Shown here piece after piece: positions 27,091 to 35,835 of a stretch of DNA of 64,000 nt. Position 1 is the first letter of the stretch. Every line of letters starts with the position of its first letter. The position numbers were made by a program, and so were the translations under genes. The notes below the pieces were generated by a model. The model did no database searches, was not told the origin of the DNA, and worked only from the letters and a program-made list of their open reading frames with translations. Source of the stretch: DASRAU01 sp035638075. Its GTDB lineage: Bacteria; Acidobacteriota; Polarisedimenticolia; Gp22-AA2. Where the stretch lies: positions 124,001-188,000 of the forward strand of contig DASRAU010000034.1 in the NCBI GenBank assembly GCA_035638075.1. Reading direction: 5' to 3'.

Positions 27091-29478
27091 GTGCATAATG
27101 CGCCGGTGAGTTTCGCCGACTCACGCCCGACATTCGACGCGCCATTCCGTCGCCTGATCGTGGCGGCTCTCCTCGCCGCGCTGCCGCTGGCGTGCGCCCG
27201 CTCCACCGAGCAGGCGGAAGGCACGCGACCGCCTGCGAGTCCGATCGCGCCGCCGACCCCGGCGTCCGCGGGCCCGGCGGGTCTTCAGGAAGGCGGAGCG
27301 AAGCCGACCCGCCCGCTTCCGAAAGGGGAGGGAACGCGTCGCATGGCGGAGCGTCTCCAGGCGCTCAACGCCGCCGCGAAGCCGGGGGTCAACCCGTTCC
27401 TCAACGCGGAGCGCGCGGCGCAGATCAAGGACACGCTGCCGCGCATGAACGACCCGCTCGACCGGATGCTGGCGACGACGCAGATGGCGGACGAGTTGCT
27501 GCGCGCCGGCCGGATCCAGGAGGCGATCGACACGGTCACCCCGCTCGTGAACCTGCCCGCGGGCACGCCCTATGCGCCCCCGGAGGTCGAGACGCGCGAG
27601 TTCCTCGGCCTTTGCTGGCTGCGCCTGGGGGAGACGGCGAACTGCATCCGCGACCACACCATCGAGTCGTGCCTGCTGCCGATCCAAGGCGGCGGCGTGC
27701 ACCGGCAGAAGGAAGGCTCGCGCAGGGCGCTCGAGGAGTTCGCCCGGGTGCTGCGGCAGAAGCCGGACGACCTCGGCACGCGCTGGCTCTACAACCTGGC
27801 GGCGATGACGCTCGGCGAGTATCCCGACAGGGTCCCGCCGGAGTGGCGCATCCCGCAGTCGATCTTCAAATCGGAGGCGGACATCGGTCGCTTCACCGAC
27901 GTCGCGCCGAAGGCCGGCGTGGACGTGCGCCAGCACGCGGGCGGCGCCATCATGGACGACTTCGACGGCGACGGCCTGCTCGATCTCATGATGTCGTCGA
28001 TGGGGCTCGAAGACCCGCTGCGCTTCTTCCACAACAACGGCGACGGCACCTTCGAGGAGCGCACGGGCGCGGCCGGTCTGAAGCCTCTTCTCGGCGGCCT
28101 GAACATCATCCACGGCGATTACGACAACGACGGCGACGACGACGTGGTGGTCCTGCGCGGCGGCTGGATGCAGAAGGGCGGGCGCCTTCCGACGTCGCTC
28201 CTGCGCAACAACGGCGACGGGACGTTCGACGACGTGACGGAGGAAGCCGGCCTCCTGTCGTTCCACCCGACGCAGACCGGCGCCTTCGCGGACTACGACG
28301 GCGACGGCCTGCTCGACCTCGTCATCGGCCGCGAAGACATGCCCGACGACCCGCACCCGAGCGAGCTGTGGCGCAACAACGGCGACGGCACCTTCAGCGA
28401 TCGCTCGAAGGATCTCGGCGCCGACACCCGCTTCGGCTACGTGAAGGGCGTCGTCTGGGGCGACTACAACAATGATGGGCGGCCCGACCTCTTCGTGTCG
28501 GTGCTCAGCAAGCCGAGCCACCTGTTCCGCAACGACGGCCCCCTCGGCGCCGGTGCGGCGGCGAACGGAGCGAACGGCTGGCGCTTCACCGACGTGACGG
28601 CGGAGGCGAAGATCACCCGTCCGGCCGACTCGTTCCCGACCTGGTGGTGGGACTACGACAACGACGGCTGGCTCGATCTCCTCGTCGCCGGCTTCAAGTT
28701 CAACGGCATGCCGGACCTCATCGCCTTCGAGCTCGGCCAGCCGACGAAGACGGCGCTGCCGAGCCTGTTCCACAACAACCACGACGGCACCTTCACCGAC
28801 GTGGCGCACGACGTGCGGATCGACCGCGTCGCGCTGCCGATGGGGTCGAACCACGGCGACCTCGACAACGACGGCTGGCCCGACTGCTACTTCGGCGATG
28901 GCGAGCCCGGGTTCCGTTCGCTCATCCCGAACCGCATGTTCCGCAACGACGGCGGGAAGCGCTTCCAGGACATCACCCACTCGGCCGGCGTCGGCCACAT
29001 CCAGAAGGGGCACGGCGTCGCCATGGGAGACATCGACAACGACGGCGACCTCGACGTCTTCGAGGAGATGGGCGGCTGGTACCAGGCCGACCAGGCCCAC
29101 GCCACGCTGTACCGCAACCCGGGACACCCTGCGAACCACTGGGTGACGCTGCGGCTCGAGGGGAGCGCGCGTCCCGCTGCCGGCGCGAAGGCGACCAACC
29201 GGTCCGCGATCGGCGCGCGCATCCGCGTACGCGTCCTCACGGCGGCCGGCACGCGCGACGTCTACACGTCGATTGGATCCGGCGGCTCGTTCGGCGGCAA
29301 CAGCCTGCAGGCGGAGATCGGTCTCGGCCCGGCGCGCTCGATCGAGGAAATCGAAGTCGTCTGGCCGACGACCGGGCGCACCGACACCCTGAAGGACGTG
29401 GCGATGGATCGCTTCTATCGCCTCGCCGAGGGGACCGGCCACCTCGAGCCGATCACGCTGAAGAAGATCCCGCTCTAG
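27091..29478 (+). CDS. FG-GAP/ASPIC-UnbV lipoprotein with TPR-like N-terminus
   Basis: A 795-residue protein. The hydrophobic start ends in LAALPLACARS, a lipobox with the cysteine probably lipidated. Residues about 110-250 are helical repeats. Residues about 265-660 contain at least seven FG-GAP-type calcium loops (DFDGDGLLDLMM, DYDNDGDDDVVV, DYDGDGLLDLVI, DYNNDGRPDLFV, DYDNDGWLDLLV, DLDNDGWPDCYF, DIDNDGDLDVFE) of a beta-propeller. The C-terminus has the ASPIC/UnbV domain (YTSIGSGGSFGGNSLQAEIGLG ... IEEIEVVWPTTGRTD). Such proteins are abundant in Acidobacteria and Planctomycetes and bind ligands at the surface; no enzyme activity is established. The start is uncertain: GTG 27091 or GTG 27106. 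Confidence 0.82.
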   Translation: MHNAPVSFADSRPTFDAPFRRLIVAALLAALPLACARSTEQAEGTRPPASPIAPPTPASAGPAGLQEGGAKPTRPLPKGEGTRRMAERLQALNAAAKPGVNPFLNAERAAQIKDTLPRMNDPLDRMLATTQMADELLRAGRIQEAIDTVTPLVNLPAGTPYAPPEVETREFLGLCWLRLGETANCIRDHTIESCLLPIQGGGVHRQKEGSRRALEEFARVLRQKPDDLGTRWLYNLAAMTLGEYPDRVPPEWRIPQSIFKSEADIGRFTDVAPKAGVDVRQHAGGAIMDDFDGDGLLDLMMSSMGLEDPLRFFHNNGDGTFEERTGAAGLKPLLGGLNIIHGDYDNDGDDDVVVLRGGWMQKGGRLPTSLLRNNGDGTFDDVTEEAGLLSFHPTQTGAFADYDGDGLLDLVIGREDMPDDPHPSELWRNNGDGTFSDRSKDLGADTRFGYVKGVVWGDYNNDGRPDLFVSVLSKPSHLFRNDGPLGAGAAANGANGWRFTDVTAEAKITRPADSFPTWWWDYDNDGWLDLLVAGFKFNGMPDLIAFELGQPTKTALPSLFHNNHDGTFTDVAHDVRIDRVALPMGSNHGDLDNDGWPDCYFGDGEPGFRSLIPNRMFRNDGGKRFQDITHSAGVGHIQKGHGVAMGDIDNDGDLDVFEEMGGWYQADQAHATLYRNPGHPANHWVTLRLEGSARPAAGAKATNRSAIGARIRVRVLTAAGTRDVYTSIGSGGSFGGNSLQAEIGLGPARSIEEIEVVWPTTGRTDTLKDVAMDRFYRLAEGTGHLEPITLKKIPL

Positions 29479-29499
29479 TTGCCGGCGGCTTGGGCCGCC

Positions 29500-29934
29500 T
29501 CAATCAGCGAGCCGGGCGTCCAGCTCCATCGCGACGTTGGTCTTGATCGCGTTGCTGATCGGGCAGCCGTCCTTCGCCTTCTCGGCCGCCTCCTTGAAGG
29601 CGGCCGGGCTCAGGCCGGGGACGTTGCCGCGCACTTCGAGCTTCATGCGGGTGACGCGGAAGGCGTCTCCCACCTTCTCGAGGGTCGCATCGGCGCGCGT
29701 GCTGATCATCGTGGCCGGGGTGCCGGCGCGCTCGAGAGCGGCCGCCAGCGCCATGCTCAGGCAGCCGGCGTGCGCCGCGGCGAGCAGCTCCTCCGGGTTC
29801 GTGCCGTCGCCGGTCTCGAAGCGCGAGGCGAACGTGTAGGGTCCCTCGTAGGCTCCCTTGCCGACCCGGACCTTTCCCGAGCCGTTCTTCAGACCGCCGT
29901 TCCAGACCGCAGACGAGCTTCGCGTGGGCATCAT
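29500..29934 (-). CDS. OsmC/Ohr family peroxiredoxin
   Basis: A 144-residue thiol peroxidase that reduces organic hydroperoxides. Two catalytic cysteines are at about residues 58 (AAAHAGCLSM) and 124 (KAKDGCPISN), the spacing expected for OsmC. ETGDGTNPEELLAAAHAGC is the typical family segment, and TNVAMELDARL is the closing strand. Two ATGs stand side by side: 29934 overlaps the upstream PepE stop in an ATGA and is chosen here; 29931 has better spacing from AAGGAGG. Pairing with a peptidase E gene suggests a shared stationary-phase or stress transcript, which is inference. Confidence 0.9.
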   Translation of the reverse strand: MMPTRSSSAVWNGGLKNGSGKVRVGKGAYEGPYTFASRFETGDGTNPEELLAAAHAGCLSMALAAALERAGTPATMISTRADATLEKVGDAFRVTRMKLEVRGNVPGLSPAAFKEAAEKAKDGCPISNAIKTNVAMELDARLAD

Positions 29935-30659
29935 CGGCCTCCTTGTGCGTTGACATCGGTTCCCGGTGGCAGCTCGCGCGGCTCGGCGCCGCGCACGAAC
30001 AGGCGCGCAGGGTGCGACCCACCGAGGCGGGCGACCTGCCCGCCTCCGGTCCCCTCGACCTCGAGCCACGACCCCTCGCGCAGTCCGACGACCGGCCGGT
30101 CGTTCTCCTCGTGGAACTCCCGGATGCGGGTCTCGCGCGTCTCTCCCATGTGGCGCGAGTCCTTGTCGGCGTCGAGGTAGTGGCAGTTCAGCTGGAACGG
30201 CACGAGCCCGAGCGACTCGAAGGTCAAAGGCTTCACGATCGGCATGTCGTTCGTCGTCATGATCGTGGGCGCGGCGATGCCGGTGCCGGCGCTCGAGCCG
30301 AGATACGGCATCCCTTCGAGGACGCGGGCGCGGATCGGCTCGATGAGCGACGATCGCTGCAGCCGGTCGAGGAGACGGAAGGTGTTGCCGCCGCCGACGA
30401 AGATCCCCTCGGTGCTCTCCACCAGGGTGCGGCCGGCGGTCCCTTCCACGACCCTGTCGGTCTGGATGCCGAGGGTCTCGAAGTGGGCGCGGGCGCGGCC
30501 GAAGTAACCCTGCTGGTCGGCGAGCGCGAACGGCACGAACGCGATCCGCTTCAACCCGGCGAAGAGAGAGACGATCGGCCCGCGCGCGTGCCCCAGGTAG
30601 GTCCCGCCGAAGGTCGTCGAGTTGCTCAGGAGGAGCAGCCGCACCTTAGCCTCAGCCAT
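29931..30659 (-). CDS. pepE: Peptidase E (alpha-aspartyl dipeptidase, S51)
   Basis: A 242-residue cytosolic serine peptidase that cleaves Asp-X dipeptides. The nucleophile serine is in YLGSSAGTGIA (about residue 123, GxSAG motif). GIFVGGGNTFRLL is the glutamine-amidotransferase-like loop before it, and FQLNCHYLDAD carries the catalytic histidine. Start ATG 30659 begins MAEAKVRLLLLSNST; an upstream in-frame ATG at 30692 would add eleven residues with no family similarity. Its stop is coupled to the OsmC start. The presence of PepE with several other peptidases in this window supports a peptide-using lifestyle. Confidence 0.9.
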   Translation of the reverse strand: MAEAKVRLLLLSNSTTFGGTYLGHARGPIVSLFAGLKRIAFVPFALADQQGYFGRARAHFETLGIQTDRVVEGTAGRTLVESTEGIFVGGGNTFRLLDRLQRSSLIEPIRARVLEGMPYLGSSAGTGIAAPTIMTTNDMPIVKPLTFESLGLVPFQLNCHYLDADKDSRHMGETRETRIREFHEENDRPVVGLREGSWLEVEGTGGGQVARLGGSHPARLFVRGAEPRELPPGTDVNAQGGR

Positions 30660-30806
30660 CGCGTCGAAGTCCCCCGGGTGAATGCTCCGCATTCTACGCG
30701 CCCGCCGGGCCGCCGCCGAACCCGGCTGGACGGGCAGGCGGGGCGGGCGATCGGAACGAGTGGCGATAGAATCCGCGCCGCTCCACCATCTCGGGGGTTG
30801 ACCACG

Positions 30807-32924
30807 ATGCGGACCAGGGTCCAGGCAATCGTTCTTCTCACGTTGACCGCGGGCGCGCTCTCCACGGCAGCGCTGTTCGCGCAACCAGCGAAGCGGCTCG
30901 TCACCGTCGCCGACATGAACGCCCTGCGCTCGGTCTCCGACGTGGACATCTCCTCCGACGGGGCCTGGGTCGTCTACGGCGTCTCGTTCGTGGACACGAA
31001 GCACGACCGCTACGACAGCGACATCTACATGACCTCGTGGGACGGGACGAAGACCCTGAAGCTGACCAGCAGCCCGGCGAAGGAGCACTCCCCGCGGTTC
31101 AGCCCGGACGGCCGCTTCGTCGCCTTCCTCTCGAAGCGCGCCTCGGATCCCAGGGCGGACCAGGTGTGGCTGCTGCCGCGCGAAGGCGGCGAAGCCTGGC
31201 GCCTGACCGACCTCAAGGGGGGCGTCACCGACTTCGCGTTCTCTCCCGACGGCAAGCGCATGGTCGTCGTGGCCGAGGATCCCGATCCGGACGAGGTGGC
31301 CGAATCCGAGAAGCCCTGCACCGACAAGCCGAAGCCGGGCACGACCGCGACCGTCGAGACTCCGGGCGGCGCCGCCCTCGTCGGCGAGGACGACGACGAG
31401 GACGAGGAGCCGACGCCCAAGCCGATCGTCATCAACCGCTACCAGTTCAAGGAGGACGAGACCGGCTGGCTCAGGAACCTCCGCAGCCACCTGTATCTCG
31501 TGGATCTCGCGACGAAGAAGATCGACACGCTCACCGGCGGCAAGTTCGACGAGCTGATGCCGGCATGGTCGCCCGACAGCCAGCGCCTCGTCTTCGTGAG
31601 CAAGCGCCAGGACGACCCCGATCGCAACGACAACTGGGACCTCTACCTCATCGACGCGAAGTCGGGTGCGGAAGCGAAACGGCTCACCGCCAACGAGATC
31701 GCCGACAACGATCCCTCGTGGGACAGCCGGCCGGCGTTCAGCCCCGACGGCAAGTGGATCGCGTATCTCCAGGGCGGGATCCAGAAAAGCATCTACTACG
31801 CCGGTTACCACCTGGCGCTCATCGGGTCGGACGGCTCGAACCCGCACGTCGTGCAGTCGAAGATCGACCGCAACATGACCAGGCCGGCCTGGACCCAGGG
31901 AGGGGCGAACATCCTCTTCCTGCTCGAGGACGACGGCGCAGTGTCGCTGTCCCGCATCGCCGCGCCCGGCAGCGGACTGACGAGCCTCGGCGGCGAGGGT
32001 CGCGTCTACAGCGACTTCGCCGTCTCGAAGGACGGCCGCATGGCGGCCGTCATGTCCTCTCCCGACACTCCGGCCGAGGTGGTGGCGCTGGAGGCGGCGG
32101 GGCCGCGGCCGCTGTCGAAGCAGAACGAGGCGCTGATGGCGACGCTGCACCTCGGAAAGACCGAGACGATCTCCTACAAGAGCAAGGACGGCACCGAGAT
32201 CCACGGCTTCATGGTGAAGCCACCCGACTTCAAGGAAGGGAAGGCCTACCCGACGATCCTGCGCATCCACGGCGGGCCGGTGTCGCAGCACCAGGCGGAG
32301 TTCGACATCGACTGGCAGGTGTTCGCGGCGAACGGGTACGTCGTGGTGGCCGCCAATCCGCGCGGCTCGTCGGGGCGCGGCGAGTCGTTCTCGCTGGCGA
32401 TCTACGCCGACTGGGGGAACAAGGACGGCGAGGATGTGCGCGGCGCCGTCGATCACCTGATCGCCCGCAAGATCGCCGACCCCGAGCGGCTCGGCGTCGG
32501 CGGCTGGTCGTACGGCGGCATCCTGACGAACTACGTCATCGTGCAGGACCAGCGCTTCAAGGCGGCGACGTCGGGCGCCAGCATCGCCAACATGCTCGCC
32601 GGCTACGGCACCGACCAGTACATCCGCGAGTACGAGTCCGAGCTGGGGTCGCCCTGGAAGACGGCCGATGTCTGGGTGCGCCTGTCGTCGCCGTTCCTGC
32701 ACGCCGACCGCATCACCACGCCGACCTTGTTCCTGTGCGGCGACAGCGACTGGAACGTGCCGCTGCAGAACACCGAGCAGATGTACCAGGCGCTGCGCTC
32801 GCTCGGACGCGACACCGAGATGATCGTCTACCCCGGCGAGTCGCACGGCCTGTCGGTGCCGTCGTACGAGGTCGATCGCCTGCAGCGCTACCTCGACTGG
32901 TACGCCAGATACCTGAAGAAGTAA
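30807..32924 (+). CDS. S9 prolyl oligopeptidase family peptidase, exported
   Basis: A 705-residue exported serine peptidase. A signal peptide (AIVLLTLTAGALSTAALFA) precedes PD40-type propeller repeats (HSPRFSPDGRFVAFLSKR, DFAFSPDGKRMVVVA, RPAFSPDGKWIAYL) that restrict substrate size, then an alpha/beta-hydrolase domain. The triad is Ser568 in GGWSYGG, Asp648 in CGDSDWNVP and His680 in GESHGL. An acidic insert (EDDDEDEEP) sits in the propeller. It resembles dipeptidyl or acylaminoacyl peptidases (S9C) and should trim peptides in the periplasm. Start ATG 30807 gives the signal peptide directly. The gene is divergent from pepE. Confidence 0.92.
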   Translation: MRTRVQAIVLLTLTAGALSTAALFAQPAKRLVTVADMNALRSVSDVDISSDGAWVVYGVSFVDTKHDRYDSDIYMTSWDGTKTLKLTSSPAKEHSPRFSPDGRFVAFLSKRASDPRADQVWLLPREGGEAWRLTDLKGGVTDFAFSPDGKRMVVVAEDPDPDEVAESEKPCTDKPKPGTTATVETPGGAALVGEDDDEDEEPTPKPIVINRYQFKEDETGWLRNLRSHLYLVDLATKKIDTLTGGKFDELMPAWSPDSQRLVFVSKRQDDPDRNDNWDLYLIDAKSGAEAKRLTANEIADNDPSWDSRPAFSPDGKWIAYLQGGIQKSIYYAGYHLALIGSDGSNPHVVQSKIDRNMTRPAWTQGGANILFLLEDDGAVSLSRIAAPGSGLTSLGGEGRVYSDFAVSKDGRMAAVMSSPDTPAEVVALEAAGPRPLSKQNEALMATLHLGKTETISYKSKDGTEIHGFMVKPPDFKEGKAYPTILRIHGGPVSQHQAEFDIDWQVFAANGYVVVAANPRGSSGRGESFSLAIYADWGNKDGEDVRGAVDHLIARKIADPERLGVGGWSYGGILTNYVIVQDQRFKAATSGASIANMLAGYGTDQYIREYESELGSPWKTADVWVRLSSPFLHADRITTPTLFLCGDSDWNVPLQNTEQMYQALRSLGRDTEMIVYPGESHGLSVPSYEVDRLQRYLDWYARYLKK

Positions 32925-33079
32925 TTAAGGATACGGGGCGGGCGAGCCCTCTGCGGTGCGCCTCCCGGCTGCGGCGTTACAGGATCGTATCGGCCCGCCG
33001 ATCCCTGCGTAGTTCCCCGGACGATTTCGCGCCGCCCGCAGACTTGCGGAGGTTCGAGCGTCTGCCTAGATTCGGCACG

Positions 33080-34630
33080 GTGGGCGATCCGAAATCAACG
33101 GAGCTGTTCGGCCGCATCGCGGTCCATCTCAAGCTGATCACGATGGATCAGCTCGCGGAGGCGATCCGCGAGCAGGCGGTCGAAGGCGGCCAGCTCGGCG
33201 AGCTGCTCATCCGCAAGGGCGTGCTGACGCCGGACGGCCTGCAGAAGATCCTCGCCTACCAGAAGGAATACCTCGCGAAGCAGGCTGCTGCCGGCGCCGC
33301 CGGCGCCGCGAAGCCGACCGCGCCGAAGGGGAAGCCGGCAGGCCCCGCAAAACCGGCCACGGGCAAGGTCGGCGCGAGCACCGCTCCGCTGCCGGCCGCC
33401 ACGGTCGCCGAGGTCGCGGCCTCTCACCCTTCCGAAGCTGCGGCGGCGCGTCCCGCTGACGCCGTCGCCGCGCGACGCCAGGACGCTCCTGCCGCGCGGC
33501 CGCCCGCCACACCGGGTGCCGCGCGCGCCGGGACCGCCGCCCAGCCGGGCGGACAGGGATTCGCGACGCAGCCTCCCCGCGATCGCCGGCGGCTCGATGC
33601 GCTGCTGGCGAAAGCGGTCGAGCGGCGGGCCAGCGACCTGCACGTGCACGCCGGAGCGCCGGTGAAGCTGCGCCTCAACGGCGAGCTCCTCGACGACGCG
33701 CCCGCGCCGCTGCCGGCGCCGGAGGCCGAGGCGATCCTGCTGGGCGGCCTCGAGCCAGAACAGGCGGCGCTCTTCGACCAGCACGGCGAGCTGGACTTCG
33801 CCTACACCATCCCGAACGTCGGGCGCTTCCGCGCCAACGTCTACCGCCAGCACCGCGGCATGAACGGCATCTTCCGGGTCATCCCGCCGGCGCCGCCGAC
33901 GCTCCAGGAGCTGGGCCTGCCGGCCACACTCGCCCGCGTCGTCAACTTCCACCAGGGGCTGGTGCTCCTGACCGGGCCGGCCGGGTGCGGCAAGTCGAGC
34001 ACGCTGGCGGCGCTCGTCGACATCCTCAACACCGAGCGGCGCGACCACATCCTGACGATCGAGGACCCCATCGAGCACCTGCACCCGTCGAAGCGCTGCG
34101 TCGTCAACCAGCGGCAGGCGGGCCGGCACACCGAGTCGTTCGCGCGCGCCCTGCGCGCCGCCCTGCGCGAGGACCCGGACATCATCGTCATCGGCGAGCT
34201 GCGCGACCGCGAGACCATCTCGCTGGCGCTGACCGCGGCCGAGACCGGGCACCTGGTGCTCGGGACGCTGCACACGAACTCCGCCATCCGCACCATCAAC
34301 CGCATCCTCGGCGTCTTCCCGCCGAACCAGCAGTCGCAGATCCGGACGATGATCTCCGAGTCGCTCAAGGCGATCGTGTCGCAGCGCCTCATCCGGACGA
34401 CCGACGGCAAAAGACGCGTCCCGGCGCTCGAGATCCTGATGTGCAACAAGGCGGTCGGAAACCTCATCCGCGAGGGGAAGACGTTCCAGATCATCTCGGT
34501 GCTGCAGACCGGCGGGCCGCAGGGGATGGCGCTCATGGAGAACTCGCTCGCGGCCCTCGTGAAGTCGGGGACGATCAGCAAGGACGAGGCCCTGAAGTTG
34601 TGCGACGACCCGAAGCGGCTGGTGGCGTGA
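33080..34630 (+). CDS. PilT-type ATPase with N-terminal extension
   Basis: A 516-residue ATPase of the type II secretion/type IV pilus family. GTG 33080 is taken as start. Residues 1-60 (LFGRIAVHLKLITMDQLAEAI ... LLIRKGVLTPDGL) resemble the T2SSE-N/MshEN helical domain, followed by a 100-residue Ala/Pro-rich linker. The core has the PilT mark ASDLHVH, Walker A GPAGCGKSS at about 299-307, the Asp box ILTIEDPIEHLH, Walker B DIIVIGELRD and the His box TGHLVLGTLHTNSA. The PilB tetracysteine zinc motif is absent, so this is a retraction-like (PilT/PilU) or regulatory paralog rather than the assembly ATPase. The pilT gene starts one base after its stop. Confidence 0.85.
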   Translation: MGDPKSTELFGRIAVHLKLITMDQLAEAIREQAVEGGQLGELLIRKGVLTPDGLQKILAYQKEYLAKQAAAGAAGAAKPTAPKGKPAGPAKPATGKVGASTAPLPAATVAEVAASHPSEAAAARPADAVAARRQDAPAARPPATPGAARAGTAAQPGGQGFATQPPRDRRRLDALLAKAVERRASDLHVHAGAPVKLRLNGELLDDAPAPLPAPEAEAILLGGLEPEQAALFDQHGELDFAYTIPNVGRFRANVYRQHRGMNGIFRVIPPAPPTLQELGLPATLARVVNFHQGLVLLTGPAGCGKSSTLAALVDILNTERRDHILTIEDPIEHLHPSKRCVVNQRQAGRHTESFARALRAALREDPDIIVIGELRDRETISLALTAAETGHLVLGTLHTNSAIRTINRILGVFPPNQQSQIRTMISESLKAIVSQRLIRTTDGKRRVPALEILMCNKAVGNLIREGKTFQIISVLQTGGPQGMALMENSLAALVKSGTISKDEALKLCDDPKRLVA

Positions 34631-34631
34631 C

Positions 34632-35735
34632 ATGGCCGAACTCGACAAGCTGCTCGTCTACCTGAAGGAGACCGGAGGCTCCGACCTCCACCTCGCGACC
34701 GGACTGGAGCCGCGCATCCGCCGGCACGGCTCGCTCGAGCCGGTCGAAGGCTGGACGACGCTCGACGCGGCGCGCATGACCGCGCTCCTGTCGGGCATCA
34801 CGACGCCGAAGCAGTGGGATGAATACGACCGCGCCCGCGACCTCGACTTCGCCTATGGGCTCCAAGGCGTCGCGCGCTTCCGCGCCAACTACCTGTACCA
34901 GGAGAACGGGCCCGGCGCGGTGTTCCGCATCATCCCGGAGAAAATCATCGCGCTCGAGGACCTGAAGCTCCCGGCCGCGGTCGAGAAGCTGGCCCACATG
35001 ACGCAGGGTCTGGTGCTCGTCACCGGGCCCACCGGCTCGGGAAAGTCGACGACGCTCGCCTCGATCATCAACACGATCAACACGACGTATTCGCGCCACA
35101 TCGTGACCATCGAGGACCCGATCGAGTTCGTGCACCAGAACCGCAAGTCCGTGGTGTCGCACCGCGAGGTCGGCACGCACACCAACTCGTTCGCCCCCGC
35201 GCTGCGCGCCGCCGTCCGCGAGGACGCCGACGTCGTGCTGGTCGGCGAGATGCGCGACCTCGAGACCATCTCCATGGCGATCACCGCCGCCGAGATGGGC
35301 GTGCTGGTCTTCGGCACGCTGCACACCAACAACTGCGCCAAGACCATCGACCGCATCATCGACGCCTTCCCGGCCGACCAGCAGGAGCAGGTGCGCGTGA
35401 CGCTGTCGGAAGGCATCGCCGCCATCCTGTCGCAGCTGCTGATCCCGGCCGCCGACGGCAAGGGCCGCCACGCCGCCATCGAGCTGCTGCTGCGCACCCA
35501 GGGGCTGCCGAACATCATCCGCGAGGGGAACACCCCGATGCTCTACTCGGTGATCCAGTCGGGGAAGAAGGACGGCATGCAGACCATGGACGAGTCGCTC
35601 ATGGCGCACCTGCAGGCCGGGCGCATCTCCCATCACGACGCCCTCGCCCGGGCCATGGACAAGACCAAGTTCGAGAAGCCCGGCGAGCAGCAGGCCGCCC
35701 CCGCGGCGCCGCCCGCCACGCCCAAAGCCGCCTAG
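34632..35735 (+). CDS. pilT: Type IV pilus retraction ATPase PilT
   Basis: A 367-residue hexameric ATPase powering retraction of type IV pili and thus twitching motility. SDLHLATG is near the N-terminus, Walker A GPTGSGKST at about 132-140, Asp box IVTIEDPIEFVH, Walker B DVVLVGEMRD and His box MGVLVFGTLHTNN. The PilT-specific AIRNLIRE-like segment appears as GLPNIIREG. The tail is Ala/Pro-rich. It lies directly after the extended PilT-like gene, so the two are certainly co-expressed and may form mixed or alternating motors. No pilin or secretin gene is in the window. Confidence 0.93.
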   Translation: MAELDKLLVYLKETGGSDLHLATGLEPRIRRHGSLEPVEGWTTLDAARMTALLSGITTPKQWDEYDRARDLDFAYGLQGVARFRANYLYQENGPGAVFRIIPEKIIALEDLKLPAAVEKLAHMTQGLVLVTGPTGSGKSTTLASIINTINTTYSRHIVTIEDPIEFVHQNRKSVVSHREVGTHTNSFAPALRAAVREDADVVLVGEMRDLETISMAITAAEMGVLVFGTLHTNNCAKTIDRIIDAFPADQQEQVRVTLSEGIAAILSQLLIPAADGKGRHAAIELLLRTQGLPNIIREGNTPMLYSVIQSGKKDGMQTMDESLMAHLQAGRISHHDALARAMDKTKFEKPGEQQAAPAAPPATPKAA

Positions 35736-35835
35736 ACCCTTCTCCGGCAGCGAAGTCCACCCGAAGCGGCCAATCCGGCCACGCGCGCACGGCTGCTTGC
35801 GGGCGGGTGGGGTTGTGCGCTACTAGTGCGGGCCT

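Noticed and set aside
29931..32846. A very long leftward open frame covering the S9 peptidase region
   Set aside because: Only its last 242 codons (PepE) show family motifs; the rest is an antisense shadow of the S9 peptidase, rich in Arg, Ala, Gly and Val, as expected from GC-rich DNA.
33080..34630. First pilus ATPase as PilB assembly motor
   Set aside because: The extended N-terminus suggested PilB, but the tetracysteine zinc motif is missing and SDLHVH and overall core sequence are PilT-like.
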